This document shows positions 7,568 through 14,665 of a stretch of DNA of 19,367 nt, piece after piece. The translations under genes and the position numbers were made by a program. Within the stretch, counting starts at the first letter, position 1. Every line of letters begins with the position of its first letter. Location: positions 1 to 19,367 of the forward strand of contig JABEUO010000140.1 of assembly GCA_013044415.1 (NCBI GenBank), in the 5' to 3' direction. Source of the stretch: Acidimicrobiaceae bacterium. GTDB lineage: Bacteria; Actinomycetota; Acidimicrobiia; Acidimicrobiales; Acidimicrobiaceae. The notes below the pieces were generated by a model. It saw nothing but the letters and a program-made list of their open reading frames with translations. It was not told where the DNA came from and searched no databases.

Positions 7568-8085
7568 CGTCGAGGTTATTTTTCATCCGTTTGCCACTCC
7601 TACTGATTACCATTGTCGTCCTGCAGCATTCCGGGGTCGGCGGTTTGTCGATATCGGGGATCCACCCCGACATTATCCTCGGCCTGGTTTGTGCAACGGG
7701 AATAGTCGCCGGCCGGGAGAAGGGTGCTCTAATAGGCTTCTTGGCCGGGATACTCGCCGACTCGTTTCTCGTAACCCCTTATGGACTCTCCGCTCTGATC
7801 TACACGGTCGTCGGCTACCTCGCAGGGGAGCTCGAGAGATTTGAATTAGCGGAATCTAAGATTGTATCCTTTTTAGCCGTCGGTGCAATGTCGGGGGTCG
7901 GGGTCCTATTGTTCTATGGAACCGAATTTGTGCTGGGAATTCATAATCCGCTCAGCCACCAGCTACTAGCAGAAGTATCTGTAGTAAGTCTTCTCAACGT
8001 CGTGATTTCGCCAATTTTGGTTTTTTCAGCTAGGTTCTCGCTGAAACCTTCCGGCGTAGATTCACGATTTGAATCGCGGAGGTAG
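7549..8085 (+). CDS. mreD: MreD, rod-shape-determining integral membrane protein
   Basis: MreD is the small polytopic membrane member of the elongasome; its exact role is unresolved. The product of up to 178 residues is almost all hydrophobic, with about five or six membrane segments near residues 10-26, 39-55, 57-75, 78-93, 104-125 and 137-160. The stretch GFLAGILADSF at 63-73 is typical of the family. ATG at 7549 and GTG at 7564 are both possible starts. The second overlaps the mreC TGA in GTGA, a common coupling arrangement, and neither has a clear ribosome-binding site, which also suggests coupling to mreC translation. The stop codon lies within the leader of mrdA. Confidence 0.9.
   Translation: MAAAVVTSRLFFIRLPLLLITIVVLQHSGVGGLSISGIHPDIILGLVCATGIVAGREKGALIGFLAGILADSFLVTPYGLSALIYTVVGYLAGELERFELAESKIVSFLAVGAMSGVGVLLFYGTEFVLGIHNPLSHQLLAEVSVVSLLNVVISPILVFSARFSLKPSGVDSRFESRR
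8077..8082 (+). promoter_or_regulatory. Ribosome-binding site of mrdA
   Basis: CGGAGG ends 6 bases before the GTG at 8089. The next in-frame ATG, at 8098, would be 15 bases away, so GTG is preferred. Confidence 0.65.
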
Positions 8086-8088
8086 TCC

Positions 8089-10155
8089 GTGGGAAATATG
8101 TCGGCCGTCGAATCGGCGGAGATGAGCCAAAAGAGGGCCAAGAGACGCACCCGGGCCTTGGGTTTCGCAGCCGCAGCACTCTTTGCGGGCATGCTGGCCC
8201 GGCTGTATTCGCTGCAGATCTTGCAGGCCCCCCTCTACCAGGCCCAGGCTACCGCTAACCAAGTAAGGACGGTCTCGGTCGAGCCCCCCAGGGGGCTAAT
8301 CCTAGATAGAAATGGGCGGGTTCTCGTCGGCAACCAGGTAGTAGAGGTGCTCGCCGTCTCCCAGCACGCTGCTACCACCTACCCCAAGGTCGTCCCCAAT
8401 CTGGCTAAGCTCCTCGGGGTCCCGGTGTCACAGGTGACCCTGGCACTCAATAACTCGCAGTTCAGCCCGTATGAGCCGACCCCGGTTGCCTATGGTATCT
8501 CCAAGCAGAAGGCGATCTATGTCCAGGAGCATGCGGCGCAGTTTCCAGGAGTTATCACCGAACTCACCACCCAGCGCACCTACCCCGAAGGGTCGACAGC
8601 GGCACAGGTCCTCGGATATGTCGGCCAAATAAAGCCATCCCAGCTCGCAAAGCTGTCTCAAAAGGGTTATACCGCCCAGTCGCAGATAGGCCTAGCGGGA
8701 GTTGAGGCGACCTACGAATCATACCTAAGGGGAGTGCCGGGCCAGACAAAGCTCGAGGTGACAGCTTCGGGTAACGTAGTCGGGACGCTGGGTGAGACCG
8801 CACCAAAACCCGGGGGCAATCTGGTCTTGTCGATCGACACGTCACTTCAGAAGGTGGTTGAACAGGCGCTAGGTTCGGAGATCAAGGCCCTCTCACATAC
8901 CTATGACCCATACTTCCACACCTACCTCCCCGAACTCACCGGTGCTGCGGTCGTCGAGAACCCGAATACCGGGTCGGTCTTGGCGATGGCCTCGTTCCCC
9001 TCATACAATCCCTCGATCTGGGTTGGTGGGATTTCGACCAAAAACTACTCAATCCTTACCAACCCCGCTAATAACTATCCGTTAATCAATCGGGCGATAC
9101 AGGGTGAGTACACCCCAGGCTCGACCTTCAAGCTCGCCACGGCTTCGGCGGCCTTGAACTCCGGCCTTGTAACCCCCTATACCCTGATCCACGACCCTGG
9201 CTACTTCGCAATACCCGGCTGTACCGTCGGCAAGTGTTCTTTTCACAACTCCGGTGGCGAGTCGTTGGGAAACATCAATATCGTCACCGCACTCTCGGCA
9301 TCGGACGACGTCTTTTTCTACACTTTGGGATATCGGTTCTATGTAGCAACCCAACAGTACGGTAATACGCCGATCCAGAACATGGCGGCTGCTTACGGCT
9401 GGGGATCTCCAACCGGGATCAATCTCCCAGGCGAGGCTTCTGGGATGGTCGACTCGCTCTCCTTACGCCAAGAGTTGCATAAGCTCTACCCACAGGCCTA
9501 TCCCTACGCCAACTGGTATACCGCCGACCAGCTGGAAATGGCCTTCGGTCAGGGAGAGACCCTAATCACCCCGCTCCAGATGGCCAACGCATACGCAACC
9601 TTCGCCAACGGTGGCACAAGGTACGTCCCACGAATCGCCGTGGGTGTGGTCAACGGACAAGGAAAGGTAATCGATAAGTTTGCCCCAAAGGTAGCGGGAC
9701 ACGTCAAATTATCGGCTTACAATCATGCTGCGATGCTCGCAGGATTCGAGGGAGCGGTTTCTGGACCACTCGGTACGGCATCGGGGGCGTTTCAGGGATT
9801 CCCCTTCAACAAGTTTCCGTTAGCCGGAAAGACGGGAACCGCATCGGTACAAGGACTAAATCCGAACTCGTGGTTCGTCGCGTTTGGCCCGGCTCAATCC
9901 CCGCAGTACGTCGTTTCCGTCGTGATCAAAGAGGGTGGTTTCGGTGCTTCCGCCGCCGCCCCGGTCGCTAGGAAGATATTCGAATACCTACTGAATCACC
10001 CAGTCGGTCCGGTTAAATTCGGTGTCGGCCACTTGGCCGCCGGGAGCATTGCAGCCGTCGGTAAGAATGGACAGGTCACCACGACGACCGCTGCAAATTC
10101 CAAGTCGACGCCCTCTGGGAGTACCACGACTACGGCCGCTAAGTCCGCCGGCTGA
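8089..10155 (+). CDS. mrdA: Penicillin-binding protein 2, elongation-specific class B transpeptidase
   Basis: PBP2 cross-links peptidoglycan during elongation together with RodA and the MreBCD complex. The 688-residue protein has a cytoplasmic N-terminus, one membrane anchor at about 24-40, and a dimerisation region beginning near VEPPRGLILDRNG (64-76). The transpeptidase domain has active-site Ser345 in STFK (345-348), second motif SDD at 405-407 and KTG at 581-583. A cluster Asp369, Cys378, Cys383, His386 follows the active serine and could bind metal. The last 25-30 residues are a Thr/Ser/Ala-rich low-complexity tail, probably disordered and outside the membrane. The gene closes the mre cluster. 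rodA, the usual next gene in Actinobacteria, is missing. Confidence 0.94.
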   Translation: MGNMSAVESAEMSQKRAKRRTRALGFAAAALFAGMLARLYSLQILQAPLYQAQATANQVRTVSVEPPRGLILDRNGRVLVGNQVVEVLAVSQHAATTYPKVVPNLAKLLGVPVSQVTLALNNSQFSPYEPTPVAYGISKQKAIYVQEHAAQFPGVITELTTQRTYPEGSTAAQVLGYVGQIKPSQLAKLSQKGYTAQSQIGLAGVEATYESYLRGVPGQTKLEVTASGNVVGTLGETAPKPGGNLVLSIDTSLQKVVEQALGSEIKALSHTYDPYFHTYLPELTGAAVVENPNTGSVLAMASFPSYNPSIWVGGISTKNYSILTNPANNYPLINRAIQGEYTPGSTFKLATASAALNSGLVTPYTLIHDPGYFAIPGCTVGKCSFHNSGGESLGNINIVTALSASDDVFFYTLGYRFYVATQQYGNTPIQNMAAAYGWGSPTGINLPGEASGMVDSLSLRQELHKLYPQAYPYANWYTADQLEMAFGQGETLITPLQMANAYATFANGGTRYVPRIAVGVVNGQGKVIDKFAPKVAGHVKLSAYNHAAMLAGFEGAVSGPLGTASGAFQGFPFNKFPLAGKTGTASVQGLNPNSWFVAFGPAQSPQYVVSVVIKEGGFGASAAAPVARKIFEYLLNHPVGPVKFGVGHLAAGSIAAVGKNGQVTTTTAANSKSTPSGSTTTTAAKSAG

Positions 10156-10239
10156 ACTCGGGTCGAACTTAGCCACTCGGGGATCACTAGGGAACTGGGC
10201 GGATTTCTTCAACGACTCTTCGCTCAGGTGGGCTTTTCG

Positions 10240-10258
10240 GTTCGGAGAGAACTTTTTT
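10240..10258 (+). terminator. Weak terminator-like hairpin after mrdA
   Basis: GTTC (10240-10243) and GAAC (10249-10252) pair around GGAGA and are followed by six T. The stem is only 4 bp, so this is marginal. Confidence 0.25.
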
Positions 10259-10268
10259 GGGTTAGGCT
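10241..10268 (+). promoter_or_regulatory. Candidate promoter placed for a leaderless transcript
   Basis: TTCGGA (10241-10246), a 16-base spacer and TAGGCT (10263-10268, matching the actinobacterial TANNNT -10 pattern) are followed by exactly 6 bases and then ATG at 10275. Transcription would begin at or next to that ATG. The promoter could also simply drive rne/rng with a leader of about 285 bases. Confidence 0.35.
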
Positions 10269-10274
10269 GTCGGT

Positions 10275-10661
10275 ATGTCGTTCGCTAGCTATATTTCATG
10301 GATCGCTGGCATGTCTGCTTTGGTTCTGGCCGCCCTCTCCCACGGGCACCGTTTTGTGAACCCATTGGACGAGAACGACCGTCAATTTGAAGATGCCCTT
10401 CCGGATAGAGATTTGATAGAGCTTTCCTCTACTCCTCCGGTGGGCCCTGCGGCGGCTGCCGTTTCCGATTTTGACCCTTCTTGGAGAGGGAACACTCTTG
10501 GATCTTCCGGATTTTCGGCCGGACGCAAGCCTCCGCACACAGCGGAAAGGTCTCATAAAGATGTCACAACAGGATTTTCCTCAGACACCACCAGGTGGCG
10601 ATCGAAAGGCCGAGGCGTCAGAGTCTCATCCTCCAGCGTCGCCCGGCCAGCCCAGGTCTAA
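10275..10661 (+). CDS. Possible small membrane protein overlapping the rne start (hypothetical)
   Basis: This frame of 128 codons begins with ATG at 10275, has no ribosome-binding site, and overlaps the first 101 bases of rne/rng in another frame. Residues 4-23 (ASYISWIAGMSALVLAALSH) are hydrophobic enough for a membrane segment. A hydrophilic, acidic region follows (NPLDENDRQFEDALPDRDLIEL), then a Ser/Arg-rich part that mostly overlaps rne and looks less protein-like. I recognise no family. A well-placed -10 box suggests leaderless expression, which is common in Actinobacteria. It may equally be an accidental frame in the rne leader. It does not resemble RodA, the gene expected at this place. 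Confidence 0.35.
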   Translation: MSFASYISWIAGMSALVLAALSHGHRFVNPLDENDRQFEDALPDRDLIELSSTPPVGPAAAAVSDFDPSWRGNTLGSSGFSAGRKPPHTAERSHKDVTTGFSSDTTRWRSKGRGVRVSSSSVARPAQV

Positions 10662-12684
10662 CTCCAGAAGACGTCCCCCGACTAGGCGGGCGCCAAGATC
10701 CAAGGTGCAAGAGGATCCAGAGGGCCAGAATGACCCCTCAGGTGCTCAAGAAGAGGAGCGAGTGAAGCCAGTCAGCTTCGAGCTGCCCCCTCCACTAAAG
10801 GCCTATTCCCAGGAGCCCAAGGGAAAAACTGCTGAGCCCAAGCGCCCAGCTCCTAGGACCTTCCCAGCTAAGGTCGAGCACCCCAACGAGCAGGAGCCTT
10901 CGTTGAAGATTCCTGAGAGGGATGTTCCTGAGAGGAATGTTGCGATTGAACAGAGTGGAGAGGCAGAGCAGAAGTCATTTGCTGGAGCAGTCCCACACAC
11001 CAGGCCGAACCCACCGCAGGCGAGGAGCACCACAGGAGGCGAAGCCCAGGAACCAAATCAGTCGCCGAAATCTTCGGGTTATCTGTCACGGCTAAAGAAC
11101 CCAAAGATTCCATTGCGTCCTAAGGTAGGGGATGTCATACCCGTCGAAGAGGTCGAAAAGCTTCGCCAACTTCATCAGCCCCAGGCGATAGAGAAGCCCA
11201 AAGCCACTCCCGAGCCGATCAAATCCTCCCAATCTTCACAGCGGCGCAAGAAGCGCTACGGACGTTCAAAGGGTGAGCGCGATAAGTTGCTCGCTCAGGG
11301 TCCGGTCGTCTATAGCGTCCCGGATCAGTTAGCGGATGCGATCGAATTTGGTTCACCTTCCGACCGTAGGGCCAACCAGAGGGTAGGACGTCAGCGTAAC
11401 GGTCGGCCGGTAGGTCGATACCTCATGTGTGTTCAGGTGCGCGACGACGTCACTCAGATAGCGATACTCGAGGGGCGCACGCTAATCGAACATTATGTGG
11501 CGCGTGAGTCTGACAACCAGTACAGCATCGACGGAAATATCTACCTCGGCCGAGTGACTAATGTCCTTCCCGGGATGGAAGCCGCCTTCGTCGACATAGG
11601 TACATCTAAAAACGCAGTGCTCTATCGGGGAGACGTCCGATTTGAGAGGGACGATATCGAGGTAGGGGATCGCAACGTAAGGATCGAACAGCTCCTTAGG
11701 CCAAGGCAGACGGTCATCTGTCAGGTAACTAAGAACCCGATAGGTTCAAAGGGTGCACGCCTTACCCAGGAGGTATCGCTGCCCGGACGCTTCGTGGTAC
11801 TCATCCCCAATTCCAATAGCTACGGTATCTCCAAGAGACTCCCAGACGATGAAAGAAAGCGGCTGAGAAAGATACTCGACGACGTCAAGCCGGAGGGATT
11901 TGGCGTTATCGTGCGGACCGCTGCGGAGGGATCTTCGCCCGACGAGCTCAAGCGCGACGTCGCTAGGTTGAAGGAGATCTGGGACAAGATAGAGACTAGG
12001 GCTCGCTTGGCTCACGCCCCGACCCTCCTCTACCGAGAGCCGCAGGTTGCCCTTAGGGTGGTTAGGGAAGAGTTCAACCGTAACTACCGTGGAATCGTAA
12101 TCGACGATTTTGAGCTCTACGAAGAGGTCGTAAGCTACGTCTCGGCGATATCCCCCGAGCTAGCTGACCGGGTGGAGTACTACGACAACTCCTCGAAGCA
12201 GATCCCAGTATTTGAGTCATACCATGTTCACGAGCAACTCCATAAGGCCCTCGAGCGGAAGGTCTGGCTCCCATCGGGCGGGTCTATCGTCATCGACCGC
12301 GCGGAGGCCCTGACCGTTATCGACGTAAACACGGGCAAGAATGTAGGGACCATCTCCTTGGAGGAGACGATCCACAGAAATAATCTAGAGGCCGTCGAGG
12401 AGATTGCCAGACAGCTGCGGTTGCGAGACATCGGCGGCATTATAGTTATCGACTTCATCGACATGTTGATTAAAGAGAATCGTGAAGACGTGATGCGCGC
12501 CTTTCGGGCCGCCTTGGCGAGGGATAAGACCAAGACTCACGTATATGACATGAGCCAGTTAGGACTGGTAGAAATGACCCGGCAGCGGGTTTCAGAAGGA
12601 TTGGTCGAAGCTTTTTCGGAAAACTGTCCAAACTGTGGCGGTAGAGGGATCATCTTTGATCAGGTATTGCTCAGAGACGTATAG
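10561..12684 (+). CDS. rne: Ribonuclease E/G family endoribonuclease
   Basis: This single-strand endonuclease processes rRNA and starts mRNA decay. The 707-residue protein has a long N-terminal extension (about 1-285) rich in Pro, Gln, Glu, Lys and Arg and probably disordered, as in many actinobacterial RNase E proteins. The conserved core begins at RYLMCVQVRDD and includes an S1 RNA-binding domain at about 325-405 (starting NIYLGRVTNVLPGMEAAFVD). The catalytic metal-binding aspartates lie in IDVNTGKNVG (Asp588) and IDFIDM (631-634). CPNCGGRG at 689-696 is the zinc-link motif that joins dimers. There is no C-terminal degradosome scaffold. ATG at 10561 is chosen because GGAAAGG lies 10 bases upstream and the protein runs straight into the extension; an in-frame TTG at 10471 would add 30 residues without support. 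It heads rplU-rpmA-obg, a conserved order. Confidence 0.94.
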   Translation: MSQQDFPQTPPGGDRKAEASESHPPASPGQPRSNSRRRPPTRRAPRSKVQEDPEGQNDPSGAQEEERVKPVSFELPPPLKAYSQEPKGKTAEPKRPAPRTFPAKVEHPNEQEPSLKIPERDVPERNVAIEQSGEAEQKSFAGAVPHTRPNPPQARSTTGGEAQEPNQSPKSSGYLSRLKNPKIPLRPKVGDVIPVEEVEKLRQLHQPQAIEKPKATPEPIKSSQSSQRRKKRYGRSKGERDKLLAQGPVVYSVPDQLADAIEFGSPSDRRANQRVGRQRNGRPVGRYLMCVQVRDDVTQIAILEGRTLIEHYVARESDNQYSIDGNIYLGRVTNVLPGMEAAFVDIGTSKNAVLYRGDVRFERDDIEVGDRNVRIEQLLRPRQTVICQVTKNPIGSKGARLTQEVSLPGRFVVLIPNSNSYGISKRLPDDERKRLRKILDDVKPEGFGVIVRTAAEGSSPDELKRDVARLKEIWDKIETRARLAHAPTLLYREPQVALRVVREEFNRNYRGIVIDDFELYEEVVSYVSAISPELADRVEYYDNSSKQIPVFESYHVHEQLHKALERKVWLPSGGSIVIDRAEALTVIDVNTGKNVGTISLEETIHRNNLEAVEEIARQLRLRDIGGIIVIDFIDMLIKENREDVMRAFRAALARDKTKTHVYDMSQLGLVEMTRQRVSEGLVEAFSENCPNCGGRGIIFDQVLLRDV
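10911..10940 (+). repeat. 15-bp tandem repeat inside the rne N-terminal extension
   Basis: TCCTGAGAGGGATGT (10911-10925) is followed directly by TCCTGAGAGGAATGT (10926-10940), 14 of 15 bases identical. It encodes PERDV then PERNV and keeps the frame. Confidence 0.8.
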
Positions 12685-12696
12685 GATGGTTGGGCT

Positions 12697-13005
12697 ATGT
12701 ACGCAATCATAAGTACCGGTGGAAAACAAGAGCGAGTCGAAGAGGGCTCGGTAGTGACGGTGGAGCTTTTGGGCACCTCCGATGGTGCCGAGGTTAATTT
12801 CACTCCCGTCTTGGTAGTTGATGGAGATCGCGTGCTGTCAAAGCCGACAGACTTGGCCGGAACTTCGGTCACGGCTGTGGTCGTGGGCGAAGCTAAAGGA
12901 CCGAAGATAATCGGTTTCAAGTATAAGTCCAAGGCAAATCAGCGCAAGCGCTGGGGGCATAGGCAGCACTATTCGGTGATCAAAGTCACCTCCATTTCCG
13001 CGTAA
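12697..13005 (+). CDS. rplU: Large-subunit ribosomal protein L21
   Basis: L21 binds 23S rRNA in the large subunit, near L20. The 102-residue product begins with the typical MYAIISTGGKQERVEEG and ends with the RNA-binding basic block KYKSKANQRKRWGHRQHYSVIKV, which matches the family C-terminus. It begins 12 bases after the rne stop; AGGATGG at 12683-12689 overlaps that stop and serves as ribosome-binding site, so translation is probably coupled. It pairs with rpmA in the usual rplU-rpmA order. No ysxB-like protease gene lies between them, in contrast to Firmicutes. Confidence 0.97.
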   Translation: MYAIISTGGKQERVEEGSVVTVELLGTSDGAEVNFTPVLVVDGDRVLSKPTDLAGTSVTAVVVGEAKGPKIIGFKYKSKANQRKRWGHRQHYSVIKVTSISA

Positions 13006-13016
13006 GTCAGAGTTTT

Positions 13017-13036
13017 CGGGTAGAACCCGTATTTTT
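13017..13036 (+). other. Short hairpin with T tract between rplU and rpmA
   Basis: CGGGT (13017-13021) and ACCCG (13025-13029) pair around AGA, followed by TATTTTT. It resembles a minimal terminator and could lower read-through, but L21 and L27 are needed in equal amounts, so it may be an mRNA-processing or chance structure. Confidence 0.3.
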
Positions 13037-13046
13037 AGGGAGTGAG

Positions 13047-13307
13047 ATGTCTAAGACGAAGGGTGGCGGTTCTACTAGGAACGGCCGCGATTCTAATGCA
13101 CAGAGATTAGGCGTCAAGGTTTTCGATGGGACCGAAGTCAGAGCGGGAGCGATAATTGTTCGTCAGAGGGGGACCAAGTTCCACCCTGGCATCAATGTCG
13201 GCCGTGGCGGCGATGATACGTTGTTCGCGACGGCTCCCGGCAAGGTTAAGTTCGGCTCCCGTAGGGGTCGCAAGCTTGTCGACATCGTTTCCGATACGCA
13301 GGCCTAA
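13047..13307 (+). CDS. rpmA: Large-subunit ribosomal protein L27
   Basis: L27 reaches toward the peptidyl-transferase centre and stabilises tRNA there. The 86-residue product starts MSKTKGGGSTRNGRDSNAQR, the conserved flexible N-terminal tail. It lacks the Firmicute-type cleaved N-terminal extension, since the functional tail follows the start methionine directly. The GTKFHPGINVGRGGDDTLFA segment, spanning 13185-13239 or so, is typical. AGGGAG (13037-13042) lies 4 bases before the ATG at 13047. Confidence 0.97.
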   Translation: MSKTKGGGSTRNGRDSNAQRLGVKVFDGTEVRAGAIIVRQRGTKFHPGINVGRGGDDTLFATAPGKVKFGSRRGRKLVDIVSDTQA

Positions 13308-13322
13308 CAAGGGGCCTTTGGT

Positions 13323-13343
13323 CTCCTCAGTTGACCTGAGGAG
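13323..13343 (+). promoter_or_regulatory. Hairpin covering the only ribosome-binding-like sequence before obg
   Basis: CTCCTCAG (13323-13330) and CTGAGGAG (13336-13343) form a perfect 8-bp stem with loop TTGAC. No T run follows, so it is not an intrinsic terminator. Its 3' arm contains GAGGAG, the only Shine-Dalgarno-like run near obg, 17 bases before the TTG start. It may tune obg translation relative to rpmA; this is inference. Confidence 0.45.
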
Positions 13344-13360
13344 TAGATGACTGGACTAAA

Positions 13361-14665
13361 TTGGCCGAATTCGTCGACAGGGCACAGCTACACGCGCGAG
13401 CCGGCGACGGTGGAGCCGGCGCGGTTTCATTTCGCCGAGAAGCTTACGTAGACAAGGGCGGACCTGACGGCGGAGACGGCGGGGACGGCGGGGACGTCTG
13501 GCTCGTTGCCACCTATAACGTCTCCTCGTTGATCGGCTTTCGTGATCAGCCCTTTAGGCGCGCCGAAGACGGTACCCATGGCGGGTCTAAAAAGAAGATA
13601 GGTAAGAGGGGCGACGCCGCCAACGTATACGTTCCGATAGGCACGATAGTCAGGAATCTCGAAGGCGAAGTTCTCGTCGATCTGGCTGAGGATGAACTCC
13701 GGTGGCGAGCTGCGCGTGGCGGCAGGGGCGGCAAGGGCAACGCCAGATTCCTCTCTAACTCACGCAGGGCGCCGGCATTTGCAGAACAGGGCGAAGTCGG
13801 CGAGGACGTCTGGTTTAATCTTGAACTGAAGCTCGCCGCTGATGTGGCACTAGTCGGATTCCCGAACGTCGGAAAGTCCTCTTTGGTTTCGGTGGTATCT
13901 CGAGCCCGGCCTAAGATCGCAGACTACCCCTTTACTACCTTGGAGCCCAACCTCGGGGTCGTCCAAATGGAGGACTCGAGGGACTTTATTGTGGCCGATG
14001 TCCCGGGCCTTATCGAAGGGGCCGCCCAAGGCCGTGGACTCGGACACGAGTTCCTCCGTCATATCGAGAGGGCGAGAATCCTCGCATACGTTCTAGATCT
14101 GTCAGATCAGACCGAATACCCGCCCAAGGAGCAGTACCGGATCCTCAAGCGGGAGGTAGCTGAGTACCTTCCCGATCTTGCCCAGAGGCCAGAGGTGGTT
14201 ATCGGAAACAAGGTCGACCTCTTGGGAGATCTCTCTCCCTCCCAGAGTGACGATCCCGATATCGTTGCCAACTTGGCGAAGGGTGAATTTGCTGTCGACT
14301 TCGACCGGGTGGTATCTACTTCAACCAGATTCGGCATTGCTTCGCTGATAAAGTACCTAGCGCAAAGGGTCTCAGAAGCCGATGAGTTGCCAGCTCCACT
14401 ACGCCCAAGGGTCGTCCTTAGGCCGGTCGAATCGGTGGGCTTTGAGGTACTTAGACTCAGCCATAATAAATTTAGCGTCGAGGGCCGAGACGTCCTGAAG
14501 TCGGTTGGCCTCTCGGATCTTGGCGATCCTAGCGCCCTGCAAATAGCGCAGCGGAGGCTCGAGAGAATGGGTGTCTATAAGGCGCTCAGGCGGGCGGGAG
14601 CCAAGGCCGGGGATGAAGTGATCATCGGCGACCTCAGTTTTGAATACGACGGGGAGGCTAGGTAG
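13361..14665 (+). CDS. obg: Obg (CgtA/ObgE), GTPase of large-subunit ribosome assembly
   Basis: Obg binds late 50S precursors and senses GTP/ppGpp. The 434-residue protein has the glycine-rich Obg fold at 1-157 (FVDRAQLHARAGDGGAGAVS and the GGPDGGDGGDGGDGGDV run). The G domain has G1 GFPNVGKS at 166-173, G3 DVPG at 213-216, G4 NKVD at 283-286 and a G5-like STSTRFG at about 319-325. A C-terminal OCT domain covers about 350-428 and ends in VIIGDLSFEY, so this is the longer actinobacterial/Firmicute type. The start is TTG at 13361; upstream in frame there is no ATG, GTG or TTG before the stop at 13337. No ribosome-binding site lies at normal distance. The stop overlaps the proB GTG. Confidence 0.95.
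   Translation: MAEFVDRAQLHARAGDGGAGAVSFRREAYVDKGGPDGGDGGDGGDVWLVATYNVSSLIGFRDQPFRRAEDGTHGGSKKKIGKRGDAANVYVPIGTIVRNLEGEVLVDLAEDELRWRAARGGRGGKGNARFLSNSRRAPAFAEQGEVGEDVWFNLELKLAADVALVGFPNVGKSSLVSVVSRARPKIADYPFTTLEPNLGVVQMEDSRDFIVADVPGLIEGAAQGRGLGHEFLRHIERARILAYVLDLSDQTEYPPKEQYRILKREVAEYLPDLAQRPEVVIGNKVDLLGDLSPSQSDDPDIVANLAKGEFAVDFDRVVSTSTRFGIASLIKYLAQRVSEADELPAPLRPRVVLRPVESVGFEVLRLSHNKFSVEGRDVLKSVGLSDLGDPSALQIAQRRLERMGVYKALRRAGAKAGDEVIIGDLSFEYDGEAR

Larger units (their letters stand above)
10156..10560. other. 405-base stretch between mrdA and rne/rng
   Basis: This is the longest stretch without a recognised gene. It holds a weak terminator-like hairpin (10240-10258), an overlapping promoter candidate (10241-10268) and a possible small gene starting at 10275. 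The remainder (10156-10239) shows nothing I can name. Part of it must serve as leader for the rne/rng gene, whose ribosome-binding site GGAAAGG is at 10544-10550. RNase E genes often have long leaders that allow self-regulation, but I see no specific structure that proves it here. Confidence 0.5.

Noticed and set aside
10022..10288. 88-codon plus-strand frame across the mrdA end
   Set aside because: Mostly an alternate frame of the Thr/Ser-rich mrdA tail, with Arg/Pro-rich composition typical of an off-frame reading.
10471..10560. 30-residue N-terminal addition to RNase E/G from a TTG start
   Set aside because: No ribosome-binding site before the TTG, while ATG 10561 has GGAAAGG at usable distance.
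13323..13343. rho-independent terminator between rpmA and obg
   Set aside because: The stem is strong but is followed by TAGATGACTGG, with no T tract.
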